64,000 nt of DNA from Paracoccus sp. (in: a-proteobacteria) (GTDB taxonomy: Bacteria > Pseudomonadota > Alphaproteobacteria > Rhodobacterales > Rhodobacteraceae). The notes under the pieces are model-generated. The model was not told where the DNA came from. It did no database searches and was given only the letters and a program-made list of their open reading frames with translations. Each line of letters starts with the position of its first letter. The stretch's first letter is position 1. The stretch is from NCBI RefSeq assembly GCF_030538755.1, contig NZ_JAUNTJ010000003.1, positions 1-64,000 on the forward strand. Direction: 5' to 3'. Shown here in pieces: positions 34,409 through 43,948 of the stretch. Both the position numbers and the translations under genes were made by a program.

Positions 34409-35404
34409 TTGACAGGTTCCCGCCTCGACATCGCCTTTCCGGCTGCGCCACAAGGCGACGCTCTGATCCTGAACGCCCCGGCAGATGCGGCGCTTGATGT
34501 GTTTGATCCGGCGCGGCTGACGGTTGTGCAGGGGCAGTATCCGGCGCATCAGACGCTGGCGGCGCGTGGGTTTGACACGCGCCCCGATCTGCCCGGCGAC
34601 TGGCGCGGCGATCTGGTGCTGGTGTTTTTGCCGCGTGCCAAAGCTGCGGCGCGGGCGCTGATCCATCAGGCCGCGACCAGCCTGCCCAAGGGCGCAAGCC
34701 TTTGGATCGACGGGAAAAAAACTGATGGAGTTGATGCGGTCCTGAAGGAAATCAAAGCCTTGACCGAGGTCGCCGAAGTCCACAGCAAGGCGCATGGCAA
34801 GATTTTCCGTATCACCGCCGGGCCTTGGGTGCCGGCGGATTGGGCGGCTGTGTCGCAGGAAATCGCGCCCGGCTTTCGCACCGTTCCCGGCGTGTTTTCC
34901 GCCGATGGCATCGACCCCGGCTCGGCCATGCTGGCGGCACATCTGCCTGACCGGATGCCTACGCGTGTGGTTGATCTGGGCGCGGGCTGGGGCTGGTTGT
35001 CGGCGCAAGTGCTGGCACGGCCCGGCGTCGAGGTGGTGCATCTGGTCGAAGCCGACCACGCCGCGCTGCAATCGGCGCGGCTGAATGTCGCAGACGCCCG
35101 CGCGCAGTTCCACTGGGCCGATGCCCGCGATTTTCACCTGCCCGATCCGGTGAACGGCGTGGTGATGAACCCGCCCTTTCATCAGGGCCGCGATGCCGAT
35201 CCGGGCCTTGGCCGTGATTTCATCGCGGCGGCGGCGCGGTTGCTGACCGGGGCGGGGCGGCTGTGGATGGTTGCGAACCGGCATCTGCCCTATGAAACGA
35301 CGCTGGCCCAACACTTTGGCAAGGTTGCCGAAATTGCTGGCGATACCCGCTTCAAGATCATCGAGGCCAGCGGCGCCCGCCGCCCCAAAGGTTCCCGCAA
35401 ATGA
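34409..35404 (+). CDS. RsmC-like class I methyltransferase
   Basis: A 331-residue SAM-dependent methyltransferase. The N-terminal half is the degenerate methyltransferase domain of the RsmC/RlmG group; the C-terminal half has the SAM motif VVDLGAGWGWLSAQ at about residues 188-201 and the base-methylating motif NPPFHQG near 253, typical of guanine-N2 methyltransferases such as RsmC (16S rRNA G1207). The start is TTG, three bases after the clpS stop, giving MTGSRLDIAFP, and its 3' end overlaps the next gene by 4 bp. Target site is inferred from family only. Confidence 0.87.
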   Translation: MTGSRLDIAFPAAPQGDALILNAPADAALDVFDPARLTVVQGQYPAHQTLAARGFDTRPDLPGDWRGDLVLVFLPRAKAAARALIHQAATSLPKGASLWIDGKKTDGVDAVLKEIKALTEVAEVHSKAHGKIFRITAGPWVPADWAAVSQEIAPGFRTVPGVFSADGIDPGSAMLAAHLPDRMPTRVVDLGAGWGWLSAQVLARPGVEVVHLVEADHAALQSARLNVADARAQFHWADARDFHLPDPVNGVVMNPPFHQGRDADPGLGRDFIAAAARLLTGAGRLWMVANRHLPYETTLAQHFGKVAEIAGDTRFKIIEASGARRPKGSRK

Positions 35405-36225
35405 CCGTTTCCGTTCAGGGCAAGGTTGCCATCGTCACCGGTGCTGCCCATGGCGCGGGGCTGGCCATCGCGCGGGCGCTGCATCAGGCGGGTGCGCGGG
35501 TCATGTTCGCCGATGCGGACGAGTCGGCGCTGAATACCGAAACCGCCGCGCTGGAAAGTGGCGAGGATCGTTCCGCCCGCAGCTTTTCGGCCAATCTGGG
35601 CGACCGGCTGGCACTGGCCAATCTGCTGTCGGCCACCATCGACGCCTTTGACCGCGTTGATATTCTGGTAAACGCGCATCGCCTGCTGAAGCCTGGCGAT
35701 CCACTGGACAGCGACCCCGAACAGATCGAGGAAATGCTGCGTCACAACATGATGTCGGCGCTGCGGCTGTCACAAATCGTGGCGCGGCGGATGATCCGGC
35801 AGGCGCAGGACGACAGTTCTATGGCCGAGGCGGGGACGATCGTGAATGTCACGACGCTGGCCGGAACGCGGCCTGTCCCGCAATTGCTGGGCTATTCCAT
35901 CGCCTGCGCTGCGCTGGATCAGACGACGCGCGCGCTGGCCCTGGCCCTGGCACCGCATCGCATCAGGGTAAACGGGCTAAGCTATTCCAGCCTGATGACG
36001 CCGGAAATGAAGGCCGCGCTGCGCCATGATCCCGCGCTGCGCGACCGTATCATCAAGGGCACGCCGCTTGGCCGTATCGCCTCGGCCGACGAATTGGTGG
36101 ATACGGCGCTGTTGCTGGCCAGCCCGGCGTCTGGCTTTGTCACCGGGCAGATCCTGACGGTGGACGGCGGGCGCGGGCTGGCCGATCCGGTAACGGCGCA
36201 GTCGCTTTACCCGTTTTCGGGATAG
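35401..36225 (+). CDS. SDR-family protein with degenerate active site
   Basis: A 274-residue Rossmann-fold protein of the short-chain dehydrogenase superfamily. The nucleotide motif TGAAHGAG near residues 14-21 is intact, and the C terminus ends with the usual GFVTGQILTVDGG. The catalytic positions are altered: the NNAG segment reads VNAHRL, the Ser position is Thr in VNVTTLAG, and the YxxxK motif reads YSIAC, so the essential Lys is Cys. It therefore may bind a cofactor without normal oxidoreductase activity. It is coupled to the methyltransferase gene by an ATGA overlap and ends 19 bp inside the convergent lipoprotein gene. Confidence 0.8.
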   Translation: MTVSVQGKVAIVTGAAHGAGLAIARALHQAGARVMFADADESALNTETAALESGEDRSARSFSANLGDRLALANLLSATIDAFDRVDILVNAHRLLKPGDPLDSDPEQIEEMLRHNMMSALRLSQIVARRMIRQAQDDSSMAEAGTIVNVTTLAGTRPVPQLLGYSIACAALDQTTRALALALAPHRIRVNGLSYSSLMTPEMKAALRHDPALRDRIIKGTPLGRIASADELVDTALLLASPASGFVTGQILTVDGGRGLADPVTAQSLYPFSG

Positions 36226-36629
36226 GCCGACCGGCAGGCGGCGATGCCCGCCCGCGCGCGCGGTTCCAGCGCGGCCTTGCGCGCCACCAGATTGTCGCGC
36301 TTGCGGGTTTCCACCGCAGGGTCGATGGGCACGCGATAGCGTTCGGTATCCCAGCGATCTTCCCAGCAGCCGCGCTCGATAATGCGGTGGTTGCCGTTGC
36401 GGTCGCGGATCACATCGCGGCACATGCGATAGACGGGGCGAAGAACCTCGCGCTCTTGCCAGGCATAGCCACGGTCCAGATTGCCCTGAACCTGGGCCAG
36501 CAGGTTGCTGACGACGCGATATTCACGGGTTTGCTGGCTGATGCAGCGTTCCTGTTCGGTCGCGCAGGCGGCCAGAAACAGGGGCAATGCCAGGGCGAAA
36601 ACAAGGCGGGGTGCGCGGTTGCGGGTCAT
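36207..36629 (-). CDS. small Cys/Arg-rich lipoprotein, unknown function
   Basis: A 140-residue lipoprotein: signal peptide with lipobox LAAC (Cys21), start at ATG 36629. The mature part is rich in Arg and contains four Cys residues (Cys at EQERCIS, RMCRD, RGCWED and AACRS) that could form disulfides. No domain is recognised. It would be sorted by the Lol system; the residue after the lipobox Cys is Ala, so outer-membrane localisation is possible. Convergent with the SDR gene and divergent from hemF. Confidence 0.7.
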   Translation of the reverse strand: MTRNRAPRLVFALALPLFLAACATEQERCISQQTREYRVVSNLLAQVQGNLDRGYAWQEREVLRPVYRMCRDVIRDRNGNHRIIERGCWEDRWDTERYRVPIDPAVETRKRDNLVARKAALEPRARAGIAACRSAYPENG

Positions 36630-36703
36630 GTCATACTTCTTATACTGATCCGTTGATCTTTGCGCCTGGTTTCGCAAAACGCAAATCAACAAATGAGGAC
36701 ATC

Positions 36704-37558
36704 ATGGACGCCGCCCGCCGCACCGCCGCCGATTGGTTCAGATCGCTGCGCGACCAGATCACCCAGGCGTTCGAGGCGCTTGAGGATCGCGGGCCGGGCA
36801 CTGCCGCGCCGGGCCGGTTCGAGGTGACGCCGACACAGCGCGGCGAGGATGGCGGCGGCGGCATCATGTCGGTGATGCGCGGCGGTCGCGTATTCGAAAA
36901 GGTCGGCGTCAACTGGTCCGAGGTGCATGGCAAACTGGCCCCGCGCGCGCAGGCGGCGATGGCGGCGCGCGGGGTGCCGGGGATGGCGGATGACCCGCGC
37001 TTTTGGGCCTCGGGGATCAGCCTTGTCGCGCATATGCAGAACCCGCACGCGCCGGCTGTGCATATGAACACGCGCATGTTCTGGACCCCCGGCGCATGGT
37101 GGTTCGGCGGCGGGGCCGACCTGAATCCTTGCATCGAATATCCCGAAGATACGCAGCATTTTCATGCGGTTCTGCGCGATGCCTGCACGCCACACGGGGG
37201 CGATTACTATGATCGCTTCAAGGCATGGGCGGATGAGTATTTCTTTATCCCGCACCGGGGTCGGGCGCGCGGTGTGGGCGGTATCTTTTTCGACGACCTG
37301 AACACGGGCGATTGGGACGCGGATTTCGCCTTTACGCAGGCGGTTGGCGCGGCGTTCCTGCCGGCCTTTTTGCCGCTTGCCGAAACGCGGATGACGCAGC
37401 CATGGTCCGATGCCGACAAGGATCAGCAACTGATCCATCGCGGGCTTTATGCCGAATATAACCTCGTTTACGACCGGGGCACGAAATTCGGGCTGGAAAC
37501 CGGCCATAACGCCGATGCCGTGTTGATGAGCCTGCCGCCGCTGGCGAAATGGGTCTAA
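36704..37558 (+). CDS. hemF: oxygen-dependent coproporphyrinogen III oxidase
   Basis: HemF converts coproporphyrinogen III to protoporphyrinogen IX with O2, the aerobic step of heme and bacteriochlorophyll synthesis. The start at 36704 (MDAARRTAADWFRSLRDQ) is preceded by GAGGAC and gives 284 residues, the family length. Conserved blocks include GGGIMSVMRGGRVFEKVGVN, HMNTRMFW, WFGGGADLNPCIEY, and the C-terminal FGLETGHNADAVLMSLPP. hemE and hemC lie within 3 kb, so heme genes are loosely clustered here. Confidence 0.96.
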   Translation: MDAARRTAADWFRSLRDQITQAFEALEDRGPGTAAPGRFEVTPTQRGEDGGGGIMSVMRGGRVFEKVGVNWSEVHGKLAPRAQAAMAARGVPGMADDPRFWASGISLVAHMQNPHAPAVHMNTRMFWTPGAWWFGGGADLNPCIEYPEDTQHFHAVLRDACTPHGGDYYDRFKAWADEYFFIPHRGRARGVGGIFFDDLNTGDWDADFAFTQAVGAAFLPAFLPLAETRMTQPWSDADKDQQLIHRGLYAEYNLVYDRGTKFGLETGHNADAVLMSLPPLAKWV

Positions 37559-38431
37559 TCAGGCGGCGCGCAGCAGCAGGATAACGCCCGCCAGAATCAG
37601 CGCCATGCCTGCGATCTGACGCGGGCTGGTGCCCTGCCGGAACACCCGGCCCGACACGATCTGCGCAAAGACGACCTCGATCAAGGCCAATGTGCGCACA
37701 TTGGCCGCGGGGGTTAGCGCGAAGCCGATGAACCAGAACAGGCTGGCCGCTGCGCCAAGCCCCCCGGCCCCGACGGATGCGCGCCACTCGCGCCGCATTC
37801 CGGTCAGCGTGGCGGGGCTGGTGAGGACCAGCCAGATCAGGCACAGCGCCGTCTGAATCAGCAGTGTCATGGCCAGAACCAGTGCCGCCTGAGGCAAGAA
37901 CGCGCTGCCCGGCAAGGTCAGGATCGCGCCGCGAAAGCCGATGGCCGACAGGCCGAACAGCGCGCCCGCCGTGATGCCGGTTGCGATGCCGCGCAGGCTG
38001 GCGCGGCTCCAATCGGCGGCGGACATCAGGACCACCCCCGACACGGCGATCAGAATGGCGGCAAGCTGCGGCAGGCTTAACGGCTCGGCCAGCAGCAGCG
38101 CGGCGATCAGGGCCAGCGTGATCGGCTCGGTCTTCATCAATGCGGTGGCGACGCCAAAGCCGCGCCCGCGCATGGTCAGCAGCATAAAGACCGTCGCGAC
38201 GATCTGGGCGACGGCCCCGAACGCCGCCCAGCCAAAGGTTGCGGCAGAGGGGCGTGGCAGCCCGGCCACCGCCAGGATCAGCGCCGCCGCCAGCAGGGCA
38301 AAGGGCAGGCCAAAGATGAACCTGACCGACGCCGCCCCGACCGAGCCGATGCGTTGATCCAGCCCGGCCTGCGCGGCATTTCGTGCTGTCTGCAACGCTG
38401 CCGCGATCACCGTGGCGACGGCCCAGATCAT
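37559..38431 (-). CDS. EamA-type drug/metabolite exporter
   Basis: A 290-residue DMT-superfamily permease with about ten transmembrane helices in two EamA repeats (about residues 5-138 and 150-288). No soluble domains. Substrate unknown; relatives export amino acids or metabolites. It begins on the base after the hemF stop in convergent orientation, and its start overlaps the hemE stop by 4 bp (ATGA), so it is likely translated from the hemE transcript. Confidence 0.88.
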   Translation of the reverse strand: MIWAVATVIAAALQTARNAAQAGLDQRIGSVGAASVRFIFGLPFALLAAALILAVAGLPRPSAATFGWAAFGAVAQIVATVFMLLTMRGRGFGVATALMKTEPITLALIAALLLAEPLSLPQLAAILIAVSGVVLMSAADWSRASLRGIATGITAGALFGLSAIGFRGAILTLPGSAFLPQAALVLAMTLLIQTALCLIWLVLTSPATLTGMRREWRASVGAGGLGAAASLFWFIGFALTPAANVRTLALIEVVFAQIVSGRVFRQGTSPRQIAGMALILAGVILLLRAA

Positions 38432-39456
38432 GCGCCGCGCACGGTCTCGATCATCAGGGCGACGTTATCAGGGTTGGCGTCGGGGGTGATGCCGTGGCCA
38501 AGGTTGAAGATATGCGGCCCGCCCCGGAAAGCATCGACGATACGGCGGGTTTCGGCGACCAGATCGGCCCCGCCCGTGACCATATGCCGCGGGTCCAGAT
38601 TGCCCTGAACGCAGCCATCCTTTTGCACATTGGCGGCGGCCCAGTCGGCGCTGACCGAGTTATCCAGCGCCACGCAATCGGCCCCGGTCGCACGGGCAAA
38701 GCCGATATAGCGATCGCCCGCCTCGCGCGGGAAGGCGATGACCGGAATGCCGGGGTGACGGGCCTTGAGCGCGGCAATGATCTTGCGCGCAGGCTCAAGC
38801 GAGAATTCAGTGAAATCATCACCTTGCAGGCTGCCTGCCCAGCTGTCGAACAGTTTGACAACCTCTGCCCCGGCCTCGATCTGGGCGGACAGATAGGCGA
38901 TGGTGGCGTCGGTGATCCGGTCGATCAGCGCGCGAAACGCGGCGCGGTCTGCGGCAATCATGGCGTGCGCCGGGCCTTGGTCCTTGGTGCCGCGCCCGGC
39001 GACCATATAGGTCGCCACGGTCCAGGGCGCCCCGGCAAAGCCGATCAGCGTCGTGTCCTGCGGCAATTCGCGCGACAGGATGCGGACGGTTTCATAGACC
39101 GGCGACAGCGTGTCATGGATCGCATCGGTCGGTTTCAGCGCGGCCACCTGATCTGCGGTGGTGACGGTGGACAGCCGAGGCCCTTCGCCCGTCACGAACC
39201 ACAGGTCCAGCCCCAAGGCTTGGGGCACCAGCAGAATATCGGCAAAAAGTATCGCCGCATCAAAGTTATAGCGCCGAATGGGTTGCAGCGTTACCTCGGC
39301 CGCAAGGTCGGGCGTATAGCACAGCGACAGGAAATCCCCGGCCTCGGCGCGGGTCGCGCGATATTCCGGCAAATAGCGCCCGGCCTGCCGCATCATCCAG
39401 ATCGGCGGGGTGGGCAGGGCCTCGCCCGCAAGGGCGCGCAGGATCGTCTTGGTCAT
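38428..39456 (-). CDS. hemE: uroporphyrinogen decarboxylase
   Basis: HemE removes four carboxyl groups from uroporphyrinogen III to give coproporphyrinogen III in the cytosol. The 342-residue length is normal; signatures are [17 protein letters not shown] near residue 17, [32 protein letters not shown] and the C-terminal [15 protein letters not shown]. Asp and Tyr residues of the active site appear to be kept. It is divergent from hemC, with 74 bp between the starts, so heme genes share a control region. Confidence 0.97.
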   Translation of the reverse strand: MTKTILRALAGEALPTPPIWMMRQAGRYLPEYRATRAEAGDFLSLCYTPDLAAEVTLQPIRRYNFDAAILFADILLVPQALGLDLWFVTGEGPRLSTVTTADQVAALKPTDAIHDTLSPVYETVRILSRELPQDTTLIGFAGAPWTVATYMVAGRGTKDQGPAHAMIAADRAAFRALIDRITDATIAYLSAQIEAGAEVVKLFDSWAGSLQGDDFTEFSLEPARKIIAALKARHPGIPVIAFPREAGDRYIGFARATGADCVALDNSVSADWAAANVQKDGCVQGNLDPRHMVTGGADLVAETRRIVDAFRGGPHIFNLGHGITPDANPDNVALMIETVRGA

Positions 39457-39530
39457 CTTAGCCTCCTGCTGCCTATCGACAGGGCGGGGGGCGCATTGTC
39501 AAGCGCCGGTCGGGGCGGTATGCGCAGGGC

Positions 39531-40463
39531 ATGGATATGCCAAACGAAAACCGGCCGCTGAAAATCGGCACCCGAGGATCTGCGCTGGCGCTTGCGCAGG
39601 CACATGAAACCCGCGACCGGCTGATGGCTGCCCATGGCCTTGGCGCGTCCGATATTGAAATCGTGGTTATCAAGACCACCGGCGACCGTGTTCTGGACCG
39701 GCCGCTGAACGAAATCGGCGGCAAGGGCCTGTTCACGCGCGAGATCGAGGATGCGATGCTGTCCGGCGCCATCGACATCGCCGTGCATTCCTGCAAGGAC
39801 ATGCCGACGCTTCAGCCTGCGGGCCTGGTTCTGGATTGTTTCCTGCCGCGCGAAGACGTGCGCGACGCCTTTGTCAGCGCCGAATTCGATTCGATTGCCG
39901 CCCTGCCGCAGGGTGCGGTTGTCGGTTCGTCCAGCCTGCGCCGCCGGGCGCAACTGGCCCACCGGCGCCCCGATCTGCAACTGGTCGAGTTTCGCGGCAA
40001 TGTGCAGACCCGGCTGCGCAAGCTGGATGAGGGCGTCGCCGTTGCGACCTTTCTGGCAATGGCCGGGCTGAACCGGCTTGGCATGAGCCATATCGCCCGC
40101 AGTGCCATTTCGCCCGATGACATGCTGCCCGCCGTCGCCCAAGGTGCGATCACGGTGGAAAGGCGCGCGGATGATGAAGTGGCGGCGCATCTGCTGTCGG
40201 CACTCCATGATGATGCCACCGGCATTCGGATCACGGCCGAACGCGCGTTTCTGGCGCGGCTGGATGGTTCATGTCAGACGCCGATTGCCGGGCTGGCCGA
40301 AATCGACGGCGACAGCTTGCGCCTGCGCGGCGAGATTTTGCGCCCCGACGGGTCCGAGGTGATCTCGGGCGAGCGTCAGGGCACAGTTCAGGATGCGGCG
40401 GCTCTTGGGACTGATCTTGCGAATGAGCTGTTGTCGCGCGCCGGATCAGGGTTTTTCGTCTGA
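39531..40463 (+). CDS. hemC: hydroxymethylbilane synthase (porphobilinogen deaminase)
   Basis: HemC polymerises four porphobilinogens to hydroxymethylbilane. The 310-residue product has RIGTRGSALALAQ-like IGTRGSALALAQAHE near the start, HSCKDMPT, GSSSLRRRAQL and the cofactor-carrying Cys248 in DGSCQTPIAG, to which the dipyrromethane cofactor attaches. ATG 39531 or ATG 39537 may serve. Divergent from hemE. The stop codon lies in a tandem 8-bp repeat, and a hairpin separates it from the convergent lexA. Confidence 0.97.
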   Translation: MDMPNENRPLKIGTRGSALALAQAHETRDRLMAAHGLGASDIEIVVIKTTGDRVLDRPLNEIGGKGLFTREIEDAMLSGAIDIAVHSCKDMPTLQPAGLVLDCFLPREDVRDAFVSAEFDSIAALPQGAVVGSSSLRRRAQLAHRRPDLQLVEFRGNVQTRLRKLDEGVAVATFLAMAGLNRLGMSHIARSAISPDDMLPAVAQGAITVERRADDEVAAHLLSALHDDATGIRITAERAFLARLDGSCQTPIAGLAEIDGDSLRLRGEILRPDGSEVISGERQGTVQDAAALGTDLANELLSRAGSGFFV

Positions 40464-40481
40464 CCGTCTGACCGTCTGACC
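40458..40481. repeat. three tandem copies of GTCTGACC at the hemC stop
   Basis: The octamer GTCTGACC occurs three times without gap. The first copy contains the hemC stop codon (TGA at 40461-40463); the other two extend into the intergenic region. Confidence 0.85.
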
Positions 40482-40541
40482 CATACAGGGAATGCTGCAA
40501 CGGCCGTGCGTTCCCTTTGCTGCCATGTGGCGAATGCGAAC

Positions 40542-40564
40542 GGATGGCTGGTCGCCAGCCATCC
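40542..40564. terminator. strong hairpin between hemC and lexA, no T tract
   Basis: A perfect 10-bp stem (GGATGGCTGG at 40542-40551, CCAGCCATCC at 40555-40564) with a TCG loop stands between the convergent hemC and lexA genes. It may act as a transcription stop in both directions, though no T run follows on either strand. Confidence 0.55.
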
Positions 40565-40594
40565 CTGACAACGCCCGCAACAATCGGTGGCCCG

Positions 40595-41290
40595 TCAATA
40601 ACTGCGGATCAACCCGACCAGGCGGCCTTGAACGCGCACAGCATCTTCGGGCAGGATGCGAGTTTCATAGGCAGGATTTGCGGCCTCTAGTGCGATCATG
40701 CCGCCGCGGCGGCGATAGCGTTTCAGCGTGGCTTCATGCCCGTCAACCAGCGCCACGATGATGTCGCCGTTCTCGGCGTTGTCCTGTTCACGGATCACCA
40801 CGACATCGCCATCGTTGATCCCCGCTTCGATCATCGAATCGCCTTTGACCTCAAGCGCATAGTGGCGTTCACGACCGCCGATCATGCTGCCGGGAACGGC
40901 GACGTGATGCGACACTTCGGAAATTGCCTCGATCGGGACACCGGCGGCGATGCGGCCCATCAGCGGCAATTCCACCGCCGGGCTATCCGTGACCGCCATC
41001 GCCCCGCGCGGTTGCGACGGGCGGTTATTGCTGATGACGGTCGGGGTAAAGCCCGCCTTGGGATCGCGCGCCAGACTTTCGGGCAGGCGCACGATTTCCA
41101 GCGCGCGGGCACGATGCGGCAAGCGGCGGATAAAGCCGCGTTCTTCCAGTGCGGTAATCAGTCGATGGATGCCGGATTTCGACCGCAGATCCAGCGCATC
41201 TTTCATTTCATCAAAAGACGGCGGCACACCATCGCGAGCCATGCGCTTCTGGATGAAATCCAACAGCTCGATCTGTTTTTTGGTCAGCAT
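40595..41290 (-). CDS. lexA: LexA repressor
   Basis: LexA represses the SOS regulon and cleaves itself when RecA filaments form. The start at 41290 ([14 protein letters not shown]) gives 231 residues; an upstream extension would cross the operator. A winged-helix DNA-binding domain (1-70) leads to the cleavage site Ala116-Gly117 in RIAAGVPI, the nucleophile Ser152 in GDSMIEAGI and Lys190 in HEATLKRY. Its own operator overlaps the promoter just upstream, so it is self-regulated. moeA, moaC and trpC precede it on the same strand. Confidence 0.97.
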   Translation of the reverse strand: MLTKKQIELLDFIQKRMARDGVPPSFDEMKDALDLRSKSGIHRLITALEERGFIRRLPHRARALEIVRLPESLARDPKAGFTPTVISNNRPSQPRGAMAVTDSPAVELPLMGRIAAGVPIEAISEVSHHVAVPGSMIGGRERHYALEVKGDSMIEAGINDGDVVVIREQDNAENGDIIVALVDGHEATLKRYRRRGGMIALEAANPAYETRILPEDAVRVQGRLVGLIRSY

Positions 41291-41313
41291 TGGTTCACCT
41301 TTCCCGGCCCGGT

Positions 41314-41353
41314 GTTCGGGGTATGTTCTAGACTGTGCAACGAATCGCGTCAA
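41314..41353 (-). promoter_or_regulatory. lexA promoter with overlapping SOS operator
   Basis: On the minus strand TTGACG (41348-41353) and TAGAAC (41325-41330) are 17 bp apart, a good sigma-70 promoter. The operator GTTC-N7-GTTC at 41314-41328 matches the alphaproteobacterial LexA box exactly and overlaps the -10 and the expected start near 41318. It lies 24 bp before the lexA ATG. Confidence 0.88.
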
Positions 41354-41383
41354 TATCTAGACCACAAGAGCGTGAACAAAAGA

Positions 41384-42565
41384 TTAACCTGCGCCCAGCG
41401 GCAGATAGTCCGCCACCTCTCCAGTCTGCCGGGCGGGGTCGTTCGCGGGCCGCACCAACAGCGCGCTTGCGTCGGCCAGAACCGACAGCCGCGCCGAATC
41501 CTGATCCTCGAACGGGGTGATGCCGGGCAGGTCGTCGCCCGGCGTCAGGCGCGCGCGCAGGTAATGCTGGCGCGGCCCCTCGGGCGGCAAATCGCAGGTC
41601 AATCGGGCGCGCAGCGTTTGCGGCTGTGCGGGCAGGCCCTGCATTGTGCGGATCAGAGGTTGCATGAATAATATCGCACAAACATATGACGAAACAGGAT
41701 TTCCCGGCAGGCCAAGCATCGCCGCGCCCCCCATGCGCCCCGCCATCAGCGGTTTGCCGGGGCGCATGGCCAGCTTGTAGAATGACCGTTCCAGCCCCAG
41801 ATCAGCGGCAACCTTGCCGACAAGATCGTGATCGCCAACCGAAGCGCCGCCGATTGTCACGATCAGATCCGCGTCGGCGGCCAGCGCAAACACATCGCGC
41901 AGGCTGGCCTCGGTGTCGCGGGCAATTGGCAGAATATCGGCAACGGCCCCCGCGTCGCGCGCCAAAGCGGCCACGATCAGGTCGTTCGAGTTGACAATCT
42001 GCCCCGCCTCTACCGTTGCGCCCGGCCGCACCAGTTCGTCGCCTGAAGCGATGACTGCCACGCGCGGGCGACGTGCTACCGTGACCTGCGGCACGTTCAT
42101 TGCCGCCAGCAGGCCAATGTCGGCGGCGCGCAGCAGGCGCGGGGCCTCGACCGTCTGACCTTGGGCGAAATCGCCGCCGCGCGCGCGGATATTCGCTCCG
42201 CCGGACGGGTCGGTGACAGTCACCTGATCGCCGTCGCGCGTGCAGTTTTCCTGCATCACCACGCGGTCATAGCCCGCAGGCACCGGGGCGCCGGTAAAGA
42301 TGCGGATCGCGGTTCCGGGGGCGGGCTGACCTGCCCATGAATGCCCCGCCGCCGCCTCGCCGATCACGCGCAGCGGGCCGGGCAGATCGGCCGCGCGCAG
42401 GGCGTAGCCGTCCATCGCAGCCGCATCGAACGGTGGCTGAGTCAGCCGCGCGACGGCCGGTTGCAGCAGGACGCGGCCCGCTGCATCGGCCAGCGGCAGC
42501 GTTTCGGCCTGCGGCGGGTTTGCCAGTGCCAGAACGCGGGCCAGCGCCTCGTCCACAGATATCAT
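41384..42565 (-). CDS. moeA: molybdopterin molybdotransferase
   Basis: MoeA inserts molybdate into adenylylated molybdopterin to complete the cofactor. A 393-residue protein with the four-domain MoeA layout: an N-terminal part with [17 protein letters not shown] (the conserved MDGYA), the MoeA-specific [18 protein letters not shown], the MoCF domain motif [16 protein letters not shown] at about 235-250, [25 protein letters not shown], and a C-terminal beta domain. It overlaps moaC by 4 bp, so both cofactor genes are co-translated. Confidence 0.95.
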   Translation of the reverse strand: MISVDEALARVLALANPPQAETLPLADAAGRVLLQPAVARLTQPPFDAAAMDGYALRAADLPGPLRVIGEAAAGHSWAGQPAPGTAIRIFTGAPVPAGYDRVVMQENCTRDGDQVTVTDPSGGANIRARGGDFAQGQTVEAPRLLRAADIGLLAAMNVPQVTVARRPRVAVIASGDELVRPGATVEAGQIVNSNDLIVAALARDAGAVADILPIARDTEASLRDVFALAADADLIVTIGGASVGDHDLVGKVAADLGLERSFYKLAMRPGKPLMAGRMGGAAMLGLPGNPVSSYVCAILFMQPLIRTMQGLPAQPQTLRARLTCDLPPEGPRQHYLRARLTPGDDLPGITPFEDQDSARLSVLADASALLVRPANDPARQTGEVADYLPLGAG

Positions 42566-43029
42566 GCCTGCCAGTCCCCTGATTTGCCGCCTGTCTTGCG
42601 CAGCAGGCGGATACCATTGATCTGAATGCCCTTTTCGGCGGCTTTCAGCATGTCATACACCGTAAGGCAGGCGGTCGAGACGGCGGTCAGCGCCTCCATC
42701 TCAACCCCGGTCTGGCCGGCGGTGCGCACGGTCGCCTGCACGCGGATGCCGGGCAGGTCGGGGTCGGGTGTCAGATCCAGCGCGACCTTGGTGATCGGCA
42801 GAGGGTGGCACAGCGGGATCAGATCGGCGGTGCGTTTCGCGCCCATGATCCCGGCCAGCCGCGCCACGCCCAGAACATCGCCCTTGGCCGCGCCGCCCTG
42901 CGCCAAGGCCAGCGTTTCGGGCGACATGATGACACAGCCTTCGGCCACGGCCTCGCGCATGGTTGATGCTTTGCCCGAGATATCGACCATATGTGCCTGA
43001 CCCGATTGGTCAAAATGCGTCAGGCTCAT
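42562..43029 (-). CDS. moaC: cyclic pyranopterin monophosphate synthase
   Basis: MoaC, with MoaA, makes cyclic pyranopterin monophosphate from GTP, the first step of molybdenum cofactor synthesis. The 155 residues contain the diagnostic [29 protein letters not shown], ending in the catalytic His, and the Lys in [10 protein letters not shown] near the C terminus. Four-base ATGA overlaps join it to trpC upstream and moeA downstream. Confidence 0.97.
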   Translation of the reverse strand: MSLTHFDQSGQAHMVDISGKASTMREAVAEGCVIMSPETLALAQGGAAKGDVLGVARLAGIMGAKRTADLIPLCHPLPITKVALDLTPDPDLPGIRVQATVRTAGQTGVEMEALTAVSTACLTVYDMLKAAEKGIQINGIRLLRKTGGKSGDWQA

Positions 43030-43817
43030 GCAGAGACCGTCAGGATGTCGCGCGTTGCGCGGGCCACGTCATCTTGTCGCATCAGGCTTTCACCGATCAG
43101 AAAGCGGCGCGCGCCCACTGCCATCATTGCGGCCAGATCGGTGGGTGTGAACAGCCCGCTTTCGCAGACCACATCGCGCCCCGCCGGGATATGCGGCGCA
43201 AGTTCGCGCGTCACATCAAGAGTAACCTCGAACGTCTTGAGATTACGGTTGTTAATCCCAATCATCGGTGATTTCAGCCGCAGCGCGCGATCCAGTTCGG
43301 CGCGGTTGTGAACCTCGATCAGCGCATCCATGCCCCAATGGATCGCCGCGTCCTCTAGTTCCGCCGCCAGCGCGTCATCGACCGAGGCCATGATAATCAG
43401 GATGCAATCGGCGCCCCATGCGCGGGCCTCGGCCACCTGATAGGGATCATACAGAAAATCTTTGCGCAGTGCGGGCAGGGCGCAGGCATCGCGGGCCTTG
43501 GTCAGAAATTCCGGCGCGCCCTGAAAGCTGGGCGAATCCGTCAGCACCGACAGGCAGGCCGCGCCGCCTTGTTCATAGGCGCGGGCCAGTGCGGGCGGGT
43601 TGAAATCTGCCCGGATCAACCCCTTGGAGGGGCTGGCCTTTTTGATTTCAGCGATCAGCGCCGGGCCATGCGCCGCCTTTTGCGTCAGGGCGGCGGCAAA
43701 GCCACGGGGGGCAGACGCGGCGCGGGCCTGATCCTCGACCAAAGCCAGCGGGCGGGCACGCTTTGCAGCGGCAATTTCATCGAGCTTGTAGGCCCGGATT
43801 TTATCCAGAATATCCAT
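43026..43817 (-). CDS. trpC: indole-3-glycerol phosphate synthase
   Basis: TrpC closes the indole ring in tryptophan synthesis. The 263-residue TIM barrel shows [14 protein letters not shown] (catalytic Lys), [21 protein letters not shown], the phosphate-binding [13 protein letters not shown] and [12 protein letters not shown]. The monofunctional form lacks a fused TrpF. It is first in trpC-moaC-moeA, an arrangement I recall from other Rhodobacteraceae, usually with trpD and trpG upstream; here an MFS gene lies there instead. Confidence 0.97.
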   Translation of the reverse strand: MDILDKIRAYKLDEIAAAKRARPLALVEDQARAASAPRGFAAALTQKAAHGPALIAEIKKASPSKGLIRADFNPPALARAYEQGGAACLSVLTDSPSFQGAPEFLTKARDACALPALRKDFLYDPYQVAEARAWGADCILIIMASVDDALAAELEDAAIHWGMDALIEVHNRAELDRALRLKSPMIGINNRNLKTFEVTLDVTRELAPHIPAGRDVVCESGLFTPTDLAAMMAVGARRFLIGESLMRQDDVARATRDILTVSA

Positions 43818-43876
43818 AACGCTTTCTACCGCGCCCGCCGCCGCAGGAAAAGCCGCCTTGTGCGCCGCGCAACCCC

Positions 43877-43908
43877 GCCTTGCGGTCTGCGGTATTGTGT
43901 CGCAAGGC
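43877..43908. promoter_or_regulatory. inverted repeat between trpC and the MFS gene
   Basis: GCCTTGCG (43877-43884) and CGCAAGGC (43901-43908) are perfect inverted arms 16 bp apart, in the 131-bp gap between two divergent starts, 40 bp before the transporter ATG. It could be an operator; no regulator gene is adjacent. Tentative. Confidence 0.3.
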
Positions 43909-43948
43909 CGTTAACGCAATCTAGACACTTATCCCTTAGAGAGCCGCC

